From Ipomoea triloba (lineage: Eukaryota; Streptophyta; Magnoliopsida; Solanales; Convolvulaceae): DNA of 64,000 bases. Of this stretch, positions 21,866 to 32,966 are shown one piece after another. The notes beneath the pieces were generated by a model. It searched no databases. It worked only from the letters and a program-made list of their open reading frames with translations, and was not told the DNA's origin. A program made the translations under genes and the position numbers. The first letter of the stretch is position 1; each line of letters opens with the position of its first letter. The stretch is taken from NCBI RefSeq assembly GCF_003576645.1, contig NC_044922.1:5676229-5740228 (forward strand), written 5' to 3'.

Positions 21866-22314
21866 ACCGATGTTGTCTACAAAGAGGTTTTCAATAATGT
21901 GTAAATACAACCGGTGATATTATATATTTTTTTCAAGATGGAAAAATTGCTATATATCTACACAAAAATATATTTTCCATAGATATGAGTTAGAATAGCA
22001 ATTGATTTTTAGAACTGAGTTACTAGAGAACGAGCATATTTGCCCAATTTATAAAAATCCTAAACAATGATATATAAAATCTCTAAAATTCCAGCACCGC
22101 ATGCGTACATCTACACATTAGCTATTAATTAAGCAATTTTTTTTGCTGAAATTCAAACAAGTATAGCATCAGAAAACATAATCGATCCAAAACATATCTT
22201 CAATTGTACTATATAATATTTGATGTTATAGTTTATATAATTATATATCGATCCAAATATTCTTAATATATTATAACAAATCCATTCTGTGCATCGCACG
22301 GGTGAAAATGCTAG

Positions 22315-23164
22315 TTCTTCTGAATAGACATTATACAATTTTTGCAATATTATTTTTATTCTATTATTTAAAAAATTCTATTTATATTCTCCTTTAACTT
22401 TCATCATGCAATTGGCATGCAATTTTGTCACCAAGCTCTTCAATCAAACCAAAATCTTTCAACATCACCACTTGCGGAACAAAAATGGGTGGTCTTCCTT
22501 TGGGCAAACCCAAAGTGGCATGGTGGACAGGGCGTTGACTTTTCTATACCACTTAAAGTTGGCAATATTCTGGACCGCATCTAACTTGTCAGTGGAAACA
22601 CGAATTCAAGATTTTTATTTTTTTTTATTTTTAAAGTTGTTTGAAGAAATAAAAATAGATTGGACAAAGAAAAATAAAGAATATGCCAAGACCTTGTGAT
22701 TTAGTGACACCCAATTGCATTCTCATATGAAAGAGGTGGATTCGAATCTTAGTGGAGTCGATATTGATTCCAGTAGTACTCAAAAGAAACAAAAAAAAAG
22801 AAAAAAGAATATATCTACGTGTACATTTTGAAAAAAAGAAAATGAAGAATAGAAAATTGGGAAAAAGAAACTGTACTGAAAAACTGAAATAAATGCTATT
22901 TGAAATTTGGAGTACAATTTCATTAATTTGGCAATAAACATTATAACCACCAAATTAATTAATACCTAAATAAAAATAAAATTATTTTTATGTCAATTAA
23001 TATAGTTGGATATAAATATCACAAGACACAAATGTTTAACATTAAATTTCTAGGAAAAATTGTAAAAATTTGGATATAATTAGTACAAAGTATAAAAATT
23101 TATTTTTTTCACGGATAAACCTTTTTAATTTGAATGTAATATTATAATTTCATTCAAATGTTAT
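22315..23164. other. Intergenic DNA with no convincing gene
   Basis: An open frame at 22406-22699 has no recognisable domain and unusual composition; not called. Confidence 0.5.
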
Positions 23165-23500
23165 CATCTTAGTTTTCATTAAATATACTTTAAAAAATAA
23201 TAATAGTATCCCCACCGACGACTTATGATTTAAGTGAATGAACTCAATTCTTATTAGGTAAACCAATGTTTTCAAATATTGTGAGTCAAATCAAAAAAGG
23301 TTAAAAGAAGTTCTTTCAAATGAATATCCACACTTATTTAGTTTAAATTAACCAAATAAATTATTGTTTTTTAAAAGTATTTGTTAGGATGTGATGTGCC
23401 AAGTTGTAACTATCACGGTGAAGGCAAAACTTTGAGTTTATTATTTACACAATACTTGACCAAAAATATTGAGTCTTCGCTATTTTATTTTTTTTCATAT
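23165..23500 (+). repeat. Diverged direct repeat, copy 1
   Basis: Shares in order CCCCACCGACGACTTATGAT, AAGTTCTTTCAAATGAATAT, GGATGTGATGTGCCAAGTTG and TATTGAGTCTTCGCTATT with 24470-24900. An old duplication about 1.3 kb apart. Confidence 0.65.
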
Positions 23501-23817
23501 TATTTATTGTGCATGAAGACCCATCTTATCTTTAAAATATTAGATTGTTTGAGCAACGCACATCTTCAATTTTTTTAAAAGAAAAAATTAATAATTTTAT
23601 TTTTTCTCAATTAAACAACAATAAGGTATTAAAATGTACGAGTTTAAAAATGATATTCTTTTATTTGATTTGTTTTCAGGCTTGCATTATGCTCAAAGGT
23701 ATTAAACAAATTTTCTTGGGTTTGAAAAATCATATTTATCTTCTTTGTTGTATTTCTTTGACTAGGCTTTGGATTTTTAGAAGTTGCAAACTAGGATTGT
23801 GATGCCAAAGACCTCAA

Positions 23818-23818
23818 C

Positions 23819-23857
<39 letters not shown>

Positions 23858-23858
23858 G
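23818..23858. repeat. (ATA)n microsatellite
   Basis: About thirteen ATA units. Confidence 0.95.
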
Positions 23859-23865
23859 CTCGTAA

Positions 23866-23985
23866 GAGCAGTCCAAGTGGTAAGAGAGTTACACCTGCAA
23901 CTGAGGGGGTTTGAGCCGGTCAGCTATGAGTAACCTAGGCTGGTTTACCTTCTTGTGGTCCTTTGCCGGCTAATAAATATTGTAA
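23866..23985 (+). mobile_element. SINE-like copy
   Basis: Box A-like AGTCCAAGTGGTAAGAG (about 23872) and box B-like GGGGGTTTGAGCC (about 23907) have near-tRNA spacing. The tail GGTCCTTTGCCGGCTAATAA is shared with the relic at 17059. No clear target duplication. Confidence 0.5.
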
Positions 23986-24469
23986 GGTAAATTTAAAACG
24001 AAAAAAAAAAATTGTTACTTTTGTTATAGGAGCATGTATTTGTCTCATAGACGATAATTACAATTGGATGAAAATGACTTTTCATTCAAAGTAAATCGAA
24101 AGCAAATTCTTACGATCAACAGTAAAAGCATGTATTTGTCTCATACACTTACTAGAGCTATGAATTTACATTCTGATCATCACATGTGATTATTTTCTAT
24201 TTTAAAATATATTTCACATTTGTTTTCAGTTGATTAATATATTTTTACTTGTTACTTTAACAAACAAATTGACGGTTTAATATCAAATATCAAATATTAT
24301 TATCACGAAATTAGTACCAAAATCAAAAAAGTTGAATTATATTTAGTGTCAATTAATATATTTGTATAGTTGGGATGAAATTGAACAAGTTTGAAAGTCG
24401 AGGATCAAAATAGTAAAATTCAAATAGTTGAGGAATCTAATTGGGTATTAAGTCTAATTTGAATAGTAA
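23986..24469. other. AT-rich intergenic DNA
   Basis: No gene. Phrases like GAGGATCAAAATAGTAAAAT suggest a worn foldback MITE. Confidence 0.4.
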
Positions 24470-24900
24470 AATCAAATGTTATCATCTTATTCTTCATCAA
24501 ATATATTGACAAATAAAAAAAAAACAAATGCAAACACACACCGACATCTTATGACTTAAGTAGTTAAGTGAACAAACTCAATTTTTATTTGGTAAAGCTT
24601 CGTTTTCAAATTTCAACTATTGCGAGTAAACCAATAAATGTTAGAAAAGTTCTTTCAAACGAATATTGATAATAGTTTAATTTAATTTAAATAACATTTA
24701 AATATTTTTTTTTTAAACAAAAAAACTTATCCCCACCACTCAAATCCATTAAACCACATTTTCTTCATTTTGTGGAGGATGTGATGTGCCAAGTTGTTAC
24801 TATCACAAAGATTTATGATTTTACTTATAGGGTAGTTGAAGAAAAATATTGAGTTTTTGGTATTGCAATGAAAAATACTATTGAGTCTTTGCTATTGCAA
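24470..24900 (+). repeat. Diverged direct repeat, copy 2
   Basis: Partner of 23165-23500, with several insertions and deletions. Both end near the phrase TATTGAGTCTTYGCTATT. Confidence 0.65.
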
Positions 24901-24904
24901 TGAT

Positions 24905-24908
<4 letters not shown>

Positions 24909-24996
<88 letters not shown>
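24909..24996. repeat. (TA)n microsatellite
   Basis: About 44 TA units. Confidence 0.95.
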
Positions 24997-24997
<1 letters not shown>

Positions 24998-25084
24998 CGT
25001 TCTCAATTTAATAACAATAATGACAATATCCCCATGCACTATCCTATATAAAAGAAAATGTAGCATCTATTGCACATATGAGTA

Positions 25085-25437
25085 GTGGGTATGTTAAGGA
25101 AAACCTTACAAAACACATTGTGCCTAAATTTTTTTACGTCTCCAGAAGAATATATAGTTAAATCCTTGTTGAGAAAGTTCGCTCAAGTGACAATCTGACA
25201 GATTTATTTGTTCACTAAGTCTCTGCCTACATGACTACATCCACCTTTAAGAAGTATGTTGATAGAATTGGGATGCGCATCCTTGAAAGATTGTTGTCTA
25301 TTAAGGGGAGCCACAACTTTTAGATGCATTTGAATAGACCTACCTTGAAAACCCTAAAGATTATGCCTGAAAGGTCTATGGTTGTACTCTTTTTCCTTTA
25401 GTTAAATTTGTTCTCACTGAATTTTTCTTAGCCTAAG
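25085..25437 (+). pseudogene. Copia RNase H tail and 3' motif
   Basis: With frame changes, 25090-25320 encodes FTKSLPT, then STFKKYVDRIGMRILERLLS, then IKGSHNF and a stop, matching the end of Copia polyproteins (…DIFTKPLP…). It is followed at 25382-25437 by the TTGTACTCTTTTTCC...AAGGTTTT motif also found at 4025-4098. No LTR could be delimited. Confidence 0.55.
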
Positions 25438-26224
25438 GTTTTGATTTGAACCTGTTTGGCCCGATCTTCTCTTCACGCTCTAATTTTAAAGAATATTTTA
25501 AAATGGTTTATTAGGCTAGGTGAAATCGAATATAGAGATTTAGCTTGGGTTGGAAAAAGGTTTAATTTTTGGGTTTTTATAAGTCCTCAGCCACACCGGG
25601 TTATAAGGTAATACGTAGGAGTAGGAACGACGCCACAAGTAAGGTTTCACACTTGATAAGTCCGATTTGCCATGATCAACTCACGGTTGAACTCATCCCG
25701 AATTCCTAGAAAATAGTCAATTTTCTAACTCAAAAAATTAAACTCGATCCCTGGCCTCTTCTCCCAAATTTTACCTCTATGACCAGTTGAGTTGCACATG
25801 CATGCACCTCTACATTATTCTTGCCGCAGAAGTGCATTAACATTATCCCGGAGAACTAGATAGGTTAAGGAACACCGAATTTACAACAATTACATCTTTA
25901 AGAATAAATAATGAAAGATAAATTTGAAATGAAAAAAAATTGTATTTTTAAAAAAATGTAATGACTTTTATGTCCATCAAAACTCAAAAGTAAATAAGAA
26001 AGGGATAATTCTGGATTCAGTCAAGTTTTTGCTAAAATATAATTCGGTCCTTCACGCCCAACAGAAACATTTAAATTTAGGGATGCAATGTTATTAAATT
26101 AGAGGGGTACAATTAAATTATCAAAATGTAACTATTTTGATCCCATGAGTTTTTAGGCATTTCATTATTCGTGCATAACTTTTTATTTTTTTTATTTCTT
26201 TTTTTTTTTTTCACTTTTGATCCT
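25438..26224. other. Intergenic DNA
   Basis: No gene. It may include the old LTR of the Copia relic, but no partner LTR is present. Confidence 0.45.
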
Positions 26225-26442
26225 TCTAATGTGAAATCTTTTGAAATCCATCAAATAGGCCAAAGTGCAATTAGTCCCATAAACTTAAAAAATCTCCAAT
26301 TAGGCTTTTTAACTTAACATTTTTATGCAATTAAATTAATTAACAGGTTACCTCTAAGAACTTGTAATTTTTTAAATTTCAAAATTTAATTGAAATAAAA
26401 AAATATTTTTAATAAGTAATTAAATTAAATTAAAAATCCCTT

Positions 26443-27000
26443 CCAGCTCAAAACTCTTCAAAATTGGCGGCTGTCTCAATTCACTTCCAGCTCTCATGGT
26501 CCCATGTATGCGCCAGGTCCAGATGCTCAATCTTACAATCGGTGTTATATTGATGCTGCGTATGATTCTGATTCAGGCAGAACTTCGGCAGGTGCAGTTT
26601 TGTTGGGTCTAAATGATGATTTTGTTGCAGCTATGAGTACTCCGCTTCCATTCTGTGACTCGGCTTTAATGGCAAAAACTCTTGCATGTAAGGAGGCTCT
26701 GTCTTGGTTGAAAAACAGGAACGAAGTGGCAGTTGCTATGTTCACGGATTGTTCTTCTCTCTGTGGAAACCTTAGGTCTAATTCCGAGTTGTTTTCGTAT
26801 ATTGGTATTCCCACGCAGGAATGCCTCAGATTTATGTCTTCCTTTGCTTATTGTTCGGTTTTTTATGTTTCTAGAGCGAATAATGTTTTAGCTCATGCCT
26901 TAGCTAGTAGCTGATTTTCCTCTTTCCAGGATTCTGTTTTGTTTTGGGATCCCCCTCTCTCCATTGCGGAATTTTTAATATAAATCTTTTCTTTCAAAAA
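26443..27000 (+). mobile_element. 5'-truncated LINE
   Basis: It is flanked by a 14-15-bp target duplication (A)ATTAAAAATCCCTT at 26428-26442 and 27001-27015. It ends in a short A run, has an RNase H reading frame near the 3' end and lacks the endonuclease and RT. This is a typical truncated L1-type insertion. Confidence 0.8.
26504..26914 (+). pseudogene. LINE RNase H domain
   Basis: A 136-codon open frame has the features of the RVT_3/RNase H fold of plant LINEs: CYIDAAYDSDSGRTSAGAVL (first Asp strand), MAKTLACKEALSWLKNR (Glu helix), VAMFTDCSSLCGNLRSN (second Asp strand), and VFYVSRANNVLAHALASS with the late H/R-x-x-N-x-x-AH-x-LA motif. It lacks all upstream domains, so it is a fragment although its frame is intact. 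The ATG is probably internal to the original ORF2. Confidence 0.7.
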
Positions 27001-27350
27001 AATTAAAAATCCCTTGGCTGCGGCTTCCGATCCTCGTCCAACCAGACAGAGAAGCCTGCCTGGCTCCTCTGTCCAGTTGGACAAAGAAGCAAGCCATAAC
27101 TTCTCCGTCGAAGTCGGCAATCTTTTTATTTTACTTTTTAGTTTTTAAATTTATTTTTTAAAAAATAAAATTAATTTACATGCTATTACCTTGAATTTGC
27201 TTGTAAAATAAGTTAATTGCACAAGTTTAAGAAGTTATTGGTTAAATTGCATAAAAATGAAGAAATGGAGTTTCTAATTGAAGGTTTTCTTAGTTTAGGG
27301 GCTAATTGCACTTTGACATATAGTTGAATGACCTATTTGACCTTTATCAC

Positions 27351-27854
27351 AAATTAAAATAACTAGCTTATATTTAAAAAAAAAAACACTTCATAACTTA
27401 TAACTTACCAAAAACTTGAAATAACCAATTTTTTTTTTTAAACAAACTTATTAACTGAAAATTGCTTTTAAAAAATCAAAATAACAATTTTTTTCTAACT
27501 TCATAACTAATAACCGACCGAAAATAAAAAAAAAAAAATCAGTAGCTTCGATTATCAGTCTTCAATTACTTGGTAAATTGACTTTTTATGCTCACCCCTA
27601 CGTGTGAGGGACCATAGTATATGAAAAAATTATCCACGCACATGACATGCTCTTGTTGAAAGTATGATTATATATTTGACTATAAACTTAGGTTATTCAC
27701 AAGTTATATGTCAAAATTTGGTGATATTTTACCAAATTTCTTACCATAAGAATAAAAACATTGTACACCTACCTATAATAACAAATTTTCGTAATCATAA
27801 TAATCATGCATCAATAATGAAATTTTCACGACAAAAATTCGTTACTTAAATAAA
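27351..27854. other. AT-rich DNA with no gene
   Basis: A-rich runs and short unsupported frames only. Confidence 0.5.
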
Positions 27855-27857
27855 AGG

Positions 27858-28325
27858 AATAAATGTAAAATAGGCAATCGAACCATGCGAAATTACAATT
27901 GGACCATCCAACTCAAAAAAAAAAAAAGTAAAAATTAATTTAGTCCCTCAAAAATTCCAAATCATACAAATTAAACTTAAAATGACTTCTAGTACTTGGC
28001 TAACGTGACGGTAACCTTTTAAAAAATTATTTTAAAATATATTTAATAATTTTAAATAAATTTTAAAAAAACACCAATCCCCTCTCCTTCTCCGGCCGAG
28101 ACGAAGGGGATGATTTTCTTATTTTTAATTTATTTAAAATTATTAAAATTTAAAATTTAAAAAAATATATAGCCACGTCAATCAATGATATGTGCTACAT
28201 GTCACTTTAGAATTAGTTGCATGATTCTAAATGGTTGGGGGACTCAATTGTAATTCTTTGAATTGAATGATTTAATTATAATTTCATATATAATTTTTTA
28301 ATCTATTTGATCTTTATTCTTAAAA
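27858..28325. mobile_element. Probable foldback MITE
   Basis: The left side (AAATAGGCAATCGAACCATG, then AAATTACAATTGGACCATCC) pairs loosely with the right side (GGGGGACTCAATTGTAATTC, then TCTATTTGATCTTTATT). The centre has the short GC block CCCCTCTCCTTCTCCGGCCG. Ends not exact. Confidence 0.45.
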
Positions 28326-28921
28326 ATAAGGTTATAAAAATAATTGTTTCAAAGCCGTGAATAATTCCGGTGGAGAAGAAAATTCAATCAACCCACGTGA
28401 ATAATTCCCATATGAAATGTGGAGGAGAATGTTGACCTTCAAGAATGTGGAATTTTTGCCAATTTCACATCAACTCGATCTTTACCATGCACTGCACGCA
28501 TTTGGACTTTCAAAGACGTGGGATTTAGACTGTAAATTCGAAATCTTCTATTGCGTTTTCTCCAAAAGATCGAAACGGTACAATTTTAGAGATTAACTAG
28601 CTTTACTTCTATTAATTCCATCTTGTATAAAAAATTGAATCCACTTATTAATCAAATATGAATCATATATTATTATAAATGGAATAACTAGATCAAGTAT
28701 ATGGGTCTCGGGTCCAACTCAAAGCACTACCAATCAACCATTAAAGCAACGGTTAATAATACTGAGAGTTAGAATAATCAACAATAACAATCAAGAGCTG
28801 GGAGTCAATCCAAACTGAAGCCATTGCCATTAATATCGGAGCCCGTTGTGGCTGTTAGGCAATTGAATTAATTCAGATTTCATCAAAACAATTAATACGA
28901 GTTGTTGTATATGTTGTTAGT
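28326..28921. other. Intergenic DNA
   Basis: No gene or repeat recognised. Confidence 0.5.
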
Positions 28922-28924
28922 TTA

Positions 28925-29405
28925 GGCCTTGTTTGGTTAGTAGCGGATCCGCCAATTTTTGGCGGATCCGCCGTTTTCAACGTTTTGACCATGGTCAAAA
29001 CACTGAAAACCTTGTTTGGTTAATGGCGGTTTGGAGCAGCGGATTTGCTCCAAACCGCCAATATACAAAACATTACATATAGCAGCGTTTTGCATTTGGC
29101 GTTTTAGGGAAAGTATTACTTTCTCCAAAACGCCCTTATATATAAAAAAAAAAAAAATTTAAAACTTACAGTTTACCCAGCGCACCGCCTGCGCTGGGCA
29201 AACTGATTGAATGAAAAATGGAGCCTTGAGGCTCCTTTTATAGGAGCCTCAAGGCTCCCCCACTTATCCCACCGATGTGGGATAAGTGGGGAAACAAAGG
29301 GGAGCCGTGTGGCTCCCCTCCCCCCACCCCCCTCCCCTTTTTTTTTTTGTTTTGTTTTTTTAATTTTAAAACATTATTATTATTGTTATTATTTATTATT
29401 TATTG

Positions 29406-29451
<46 letters not shown>

Positions 29452-29452
29452 N

Positions 29453-29487
<35 letters not shown>

Positions 29488-29669
29488 GTATACCCTTTTG
29501 GTCATTTTACATGTTAACCGCTAATCTAAATAGCTAATTTTACCAAACATCTTTTTACAAACTGCTAATGCAATCCACTGGTCAAACCCGCTAATATAAT
29601 CCGCTATTTGATAACCGCTAACACAATCCGCTACCGCTAAAATCTAACCGCTGATAACCAAACAAGCCC
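28925..29669. mobile_element. Tourist-like (PIF/Harbinger) MITE
   Basis: 745 bp. Ends GGCCTTGTTTGGTTA and, read inward from the right, GGGCTTGTTTGGTTA. The 3-bp target duplication is TTA (28922-28924, 29670-29672). Subterminal GCGGATCCGCC-type palindromes lie at 28945-28975, and the right arm has repeated CCGCTA words. It contains three hairpins (29219-29320) and a (TA)n tract at 29408-29483 with an N at 29452. Confidence 0.8.
29219..29320. repeat. Three consecutive hairpins
   Basis: GGAGCCTTGAGGCTCC and its inverted partner with a TTTTATA loop; CCCCACTTATCCCA with its complement around CCGATG; GGGGAGCCGTGTGGCTCCCC. All lie inside the Tourist-like MITE, and the unit may be a nested insertion. 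Confidence 0.75.
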
Positions 29670-29672
29670 TTA

Positions 29673-30345
29673 GTATATATACTTAGCTTATTGTAGCACT
29701 CTCTAAACTTGTAATAAACATTTCAAGCAATACAATCACTGAAGCTAATTTTTTGTTTACTCTTACGTTTATCTTTAATTTTTCAGTGTTACATACAATT
29801 AATACAATCAATTACCACATTAAATAATGAAATTTTTAGATAAAAAATTTTGATCACTATAACTTAATTCAAATGATTTTCGTGAGTACTTTATATGTTC
29901 ACATTCATATTTAATAGTTGCCATCATTTTCCAGGAGTAAAAAAGTACGAAAATTAGTTGCATGCGTAAAAACCGCTGAAAAATATATTCATTACAAACA
30001 TCTGAGTTTGTCCCAGCTGCATGCATGGGTGTCTGCAATTCTGGAAATTGATTAAGGTGGCTAAGCAGGAAACATGTGACCTTTCCTTAAACGATGCCAA
30101 AATACCTCTTAGCTGTGATTAATGTCAAACAGTCAAAGGATAATAAAATGTCAAATAATGCTGGATTATTAAAACGGGTATTTTTAAAAATAAAAAAACA
30201 ACGCATCTTCAACTAAATAATTATAAAACTTATTTAAAAATATAAATGTTTCTGATATTTTATATTTTTAACATTTTTTTTAACTATTAGTATGGTAGAA
30301 CCAATCTTATTTTTATTTTCTAAATGTTTTGTTTTACATGTAAGT
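29673..30345. other. Intergenic DNA
   Basis: No gene recognised. It ends in a poly-G run (about 30347-30366) at the gap. Confidence 0.5.
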
Positions 30346-30366
30346 TGGGGGGGGGGGGGGGGGGGG

Positions 30367-30821
30367 NNNNNNNNNNNNNNNNNNNNNNNNNNNNNNNNNN
30401 NNNNNNNNNNNNNNNNNNNNNNNNNNNNNNNNNNNNNNNNNNNNNNNNNNNNNNNNNNNNNNNNNNNNNNNNNNNNNNNNNNNNNNNNNNNNNNNNNNNN
30501 NNNNNNNNNNNNNNNNNNNNNNNNNNNNNNNNNNNNNNNNNNNNNNNNNNNNNNNNNNNNNNNNNNNNNNNNNNNNNNNNNNNNNNNNNNNNNNNNNNNN
30601 NNNNNNNNNNNNNNNNNNNNNNNNNNNNNNNNNNNNNNNNNNNNNNNNNNNNNNNNNNNNNNNNNNNNNNNNNNNNNNNNNNNNNNNNNNNNNNNNNNNN
30701 NNNNNNNNNNNNNNNNNNNNNNNNNNNNNNNNNNNNNNNNNNNNNNNNNNNNNNNNNNNNNNNNNNNNNNNNNNNNNNNNNNNNNNNNNNNNNNNNNNNN
30801 NNNNNNNNNNNNNNNNNNNNN
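30367..30821. other. Assembly gap (N)
   Basis: 455 N between a G homopolymer on the left and a T homopolymer (30822-30846) on the right. Homopolymers are likely why assembly stopped. Confidence 0.95.
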
Positions 30822-30846
30822 TTTTTTTTTTTTTTTTTTTTTTTTT

Positions 30847-31172
30847 GGAAAAAGAACGCTAAGCTATTTTAATTTCAAGTTTGATATTATTACTTTGGAG
30901 ATAAGACCAAATAAACTATTCAATTATTTTAAACAATTTAATTGCACATTTTAATTTTAAAAAATCATCTAATTTAGAAAAAAATGGTAATACCACTTTT
31001 TTTTAATAAGAAATTACCAATAATAACATGGTACTTGGTGAAGTGTCATTTTTTTTTTTACTAATGCATTTTTTTATATTATGATTTTTTTTGGCTTTTA
31101 CCAAAAAGAAAATCGCTAATCATTCTCTCCGCGTCCATGAACGAGGACAAACCTCATCCTCTATAGCAATGG
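30847..31172. other. Intergenic DNA
   Basis: AT-rich, no gene recognised. Confidence 0.5.
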
Positions 31173-31177
31173 GAGGA

Positions 31178-31708
31178 TGATATGATCACACATCAGCTCC
31201 ACAAGAGATTGTGGAGTGGTACTTAAGTTGAGGACAAACTTCCACTTATGAGCTAGTTTTTGTGGTGAAGTTAGAGTCCTGGCTTGACCGTTGTATCATT
31301 TGGTGCTCTCGTTCAGAGGCCGGAGTGTGGTGGGAAAGGGCTACTTGGAAGAGGGCTACCCGGTGCTTGATAAGGTTCAAAGGGAACCGAGAAGAGCCCT
31401 GAGTAAAAGCTATCTAGAGTGAAGTCGTCCACTCATCCGTCGGCCTAGCGGAGGGGGCGATCTTGAAAAGAGCTACCTGGTGTTTGATAAGGTCTAGAGT
31501 GAAACCATCCAAAGAGCCGAGAAGAGTCCGGAGTGTGAGTATCTAGAGTAAGCCGTCGCGAACGTCGACTTCTCAAGGGGTGGACAATGATACGATCCCA
31601 CATCGGCTCCACAAGAGATTGTGGAGTGGTGCTTAAATTGAAGGCAAATCTTCACTCATGAATTAACTTTTGTGGTGGAGTTTGGGTCTTGGTTTGAGTG
31701 CCATCTCA
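31178..31708 (+). mobile_element. TRIM (miniature LTR retrotransposon)
   Basis: 531 bp with two direct terminal repeats of 121 bp each (31178-31298 and 31588-31708), both TGATA...TCA, about 80 % alike by eye. After the left repeat comes TTTGGTGCTCTCGTTCAGAG in the primer-site position. Before the right one comes AAGGGGTGGACAA as a polypurine tract. Flanks GAGGA / GAAGA are a 4-of-5 target duplication. The ~290-bp core has no ORF. Confidence 0.7.
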
Positions 31709-31730
31709 GAAGACTCTACTACAATCATGA

Positions 31731-32090
31731 TTTGTCCAAAAATTGCTTCAAAGATGATTTGTCCAAAAATTGCTTCAAAGTGAGGATGATGATGAAGGAA
31801 AAAAAAAAAGTAATTCAAATATGTCCACATTAACAAAAAAATTTCATTTGAGATGCCACATCAACAAATACTAATTCTTGTCCAAAAATTGCTTCAAAGT
31901 GAGGATGATGATGAAGGAAAAAAAAAAGTAATTCAAATATGTCCACATTAACAAAAAAACTTCATTTGAGATGCCACATCAACAAATACTAATTCGTATA
32001 AAAACACTTGACTCATCTCACAGACATGACACTTAAAAAATATAAAAACACTTGACTCATCTCACAGACCTGACACTTAAAAAAGCGCCT
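31731..32090 (+). repeat. Tandem 119-bp repeat with stuttered ends
   Basis: GTCCAAAAATTGCTTCAAAG starts at 31761 and again at 31880 (period 119), with an extra partial copy at 31733. The 3' side repeats TATAAAAACACTTGACTCAT. The two units are almost identical. Confidence 0.8.
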
Positions 32091-32758
32091 GACTGGGCGT
32101 TTGTGCGAGAAATGTGCACAATTCCGTTCCTTTCTTATTTTTTCTCTCTTCAGGTGGGGCCCACAAAAAAATCCAACCTTGTAGAGCATACCTCTTTTTC
32201 TCTCTCTTACCTTATCTCTCCTCCGTCTGTACTATTCTAAAAACCACAAAAAATGCATTGATGTAGTTGATCTTATAGGATATTTTTGCCAAATAAGAAT
32301 ATGATACTAAGAGCATCCATAGTTCCATACCAATAATTTTTTGTGGGGTCTAAATGAGATGGAGGATAGATAATGCATTTTGAACTCCTACAAGATAATA
32401 GTTTTTTGTAGGCCCCTGGAGAGAAAAAATGGAGGAAAGGTGGCGATTATTGGTGACTCTATTATAAATTACAATGCATATGGGTAAGAAATTTGATGTC
32501 ACTAGACTGCAAGGTAATAGTCATCTTTTTTCTACTTAGCTTCTTAAATATTGTGCAAGAAATCAATTAGTGTGGATGCTCTGTATAGAAACAATCTAAC
32601 CACATGTTTTAACGGTTTTGATTTCACCACGCCTAATCGGTATAATTGTAAGTCAAACGTGAGCAATGATGATATATTTTATGCCGTGTACGTGGAGCAC
32701 AGAGATTGGTGAATTCATGCGACTTTAATTAATATGAAAGTGTGAATAAATAATAGGA
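32091..32758. other. Intergenic DNA upstream of gene 1
   Basis: No ORF or repeat recognised. Confidence 0.5.
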
Positions 32759-32966
32759 CCCCATTTGGCCATTTCGGCTACTTGATTCTTGATTCTTGAA
32801 TGCGCTCAGCAGCCTAAAGATACGACGGAGATATGGATAGTCAGCGCTTTCTGGCGGAGCCACCATTTACCTCGTCAAACAATACTCCATCTCCATCTCC
32901 CTTCTTTTTCTTCCTCTCATTCTTTCTCCTATAATCCCTTTGCTTATCACCTCTTCAAGATCACAA
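32759..32966 (+). promoter_or_regulatory. Probable promoter and 5' UTR of gene 1
   Basis: Pyrimidine-rich leader (CTCCATCTCCATCTCCCTTC...) with a weak TATAAT (about 32930) before the ATG. It does not resemble the upstream block of genes 2-4. Confidence 0.35.

Larger units (their letters stand above)
18892..22314 (+). mobile_element. Helitron (3423 bp) with decayed helicase
   Basis: The 5' end is TCTATACTATTAATAAAAAC, preceded by A (18891). The 3' end is CTAG at 22311-22314, followed by T, with the short hairpin GTGCATCGCAC about 10 bp before it. This is the canonical A|TC...CTAG|T Helitron insertion. A degraded PIF1-type helicase end (21225-21865) lies on the same strand near the 3' end, where Helitrons have it. 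No Rep domain was seen. A hAT MITE later inserted at 20485. Confidence 0.8.
26245..27350. mobile_element. Foldback element interrupted by a LINE
   Basis: The left arm (about 26256-26350: AAATAGGCCAAAGTGCAATT, then TTTTTATGCAATTAAATT) is complementary to the right arm (about 27220-27345: TTGCATAAAAATG, then CTAATTGCACTTTGACATAT). Removing the LINE leaves a foldback of about 540 bp. Target duplication not resolved. A Mutator-like MITE is likely. Confidence 0.55.

Noticed and set aside
22406..22699. 97-codon plus frame
   Set aside because: No domain, no splice context, and composition like the surrounding AT-rich DNA.
24878..25085. Frames over (TA)n
   Set aside because: Microsatellite translation (Ile-Tyr repeats) only.
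30292..30954. Frame across the second gap
   Set aside because: It is made of N with poly-Gly and poly-Phe from homopolymers.
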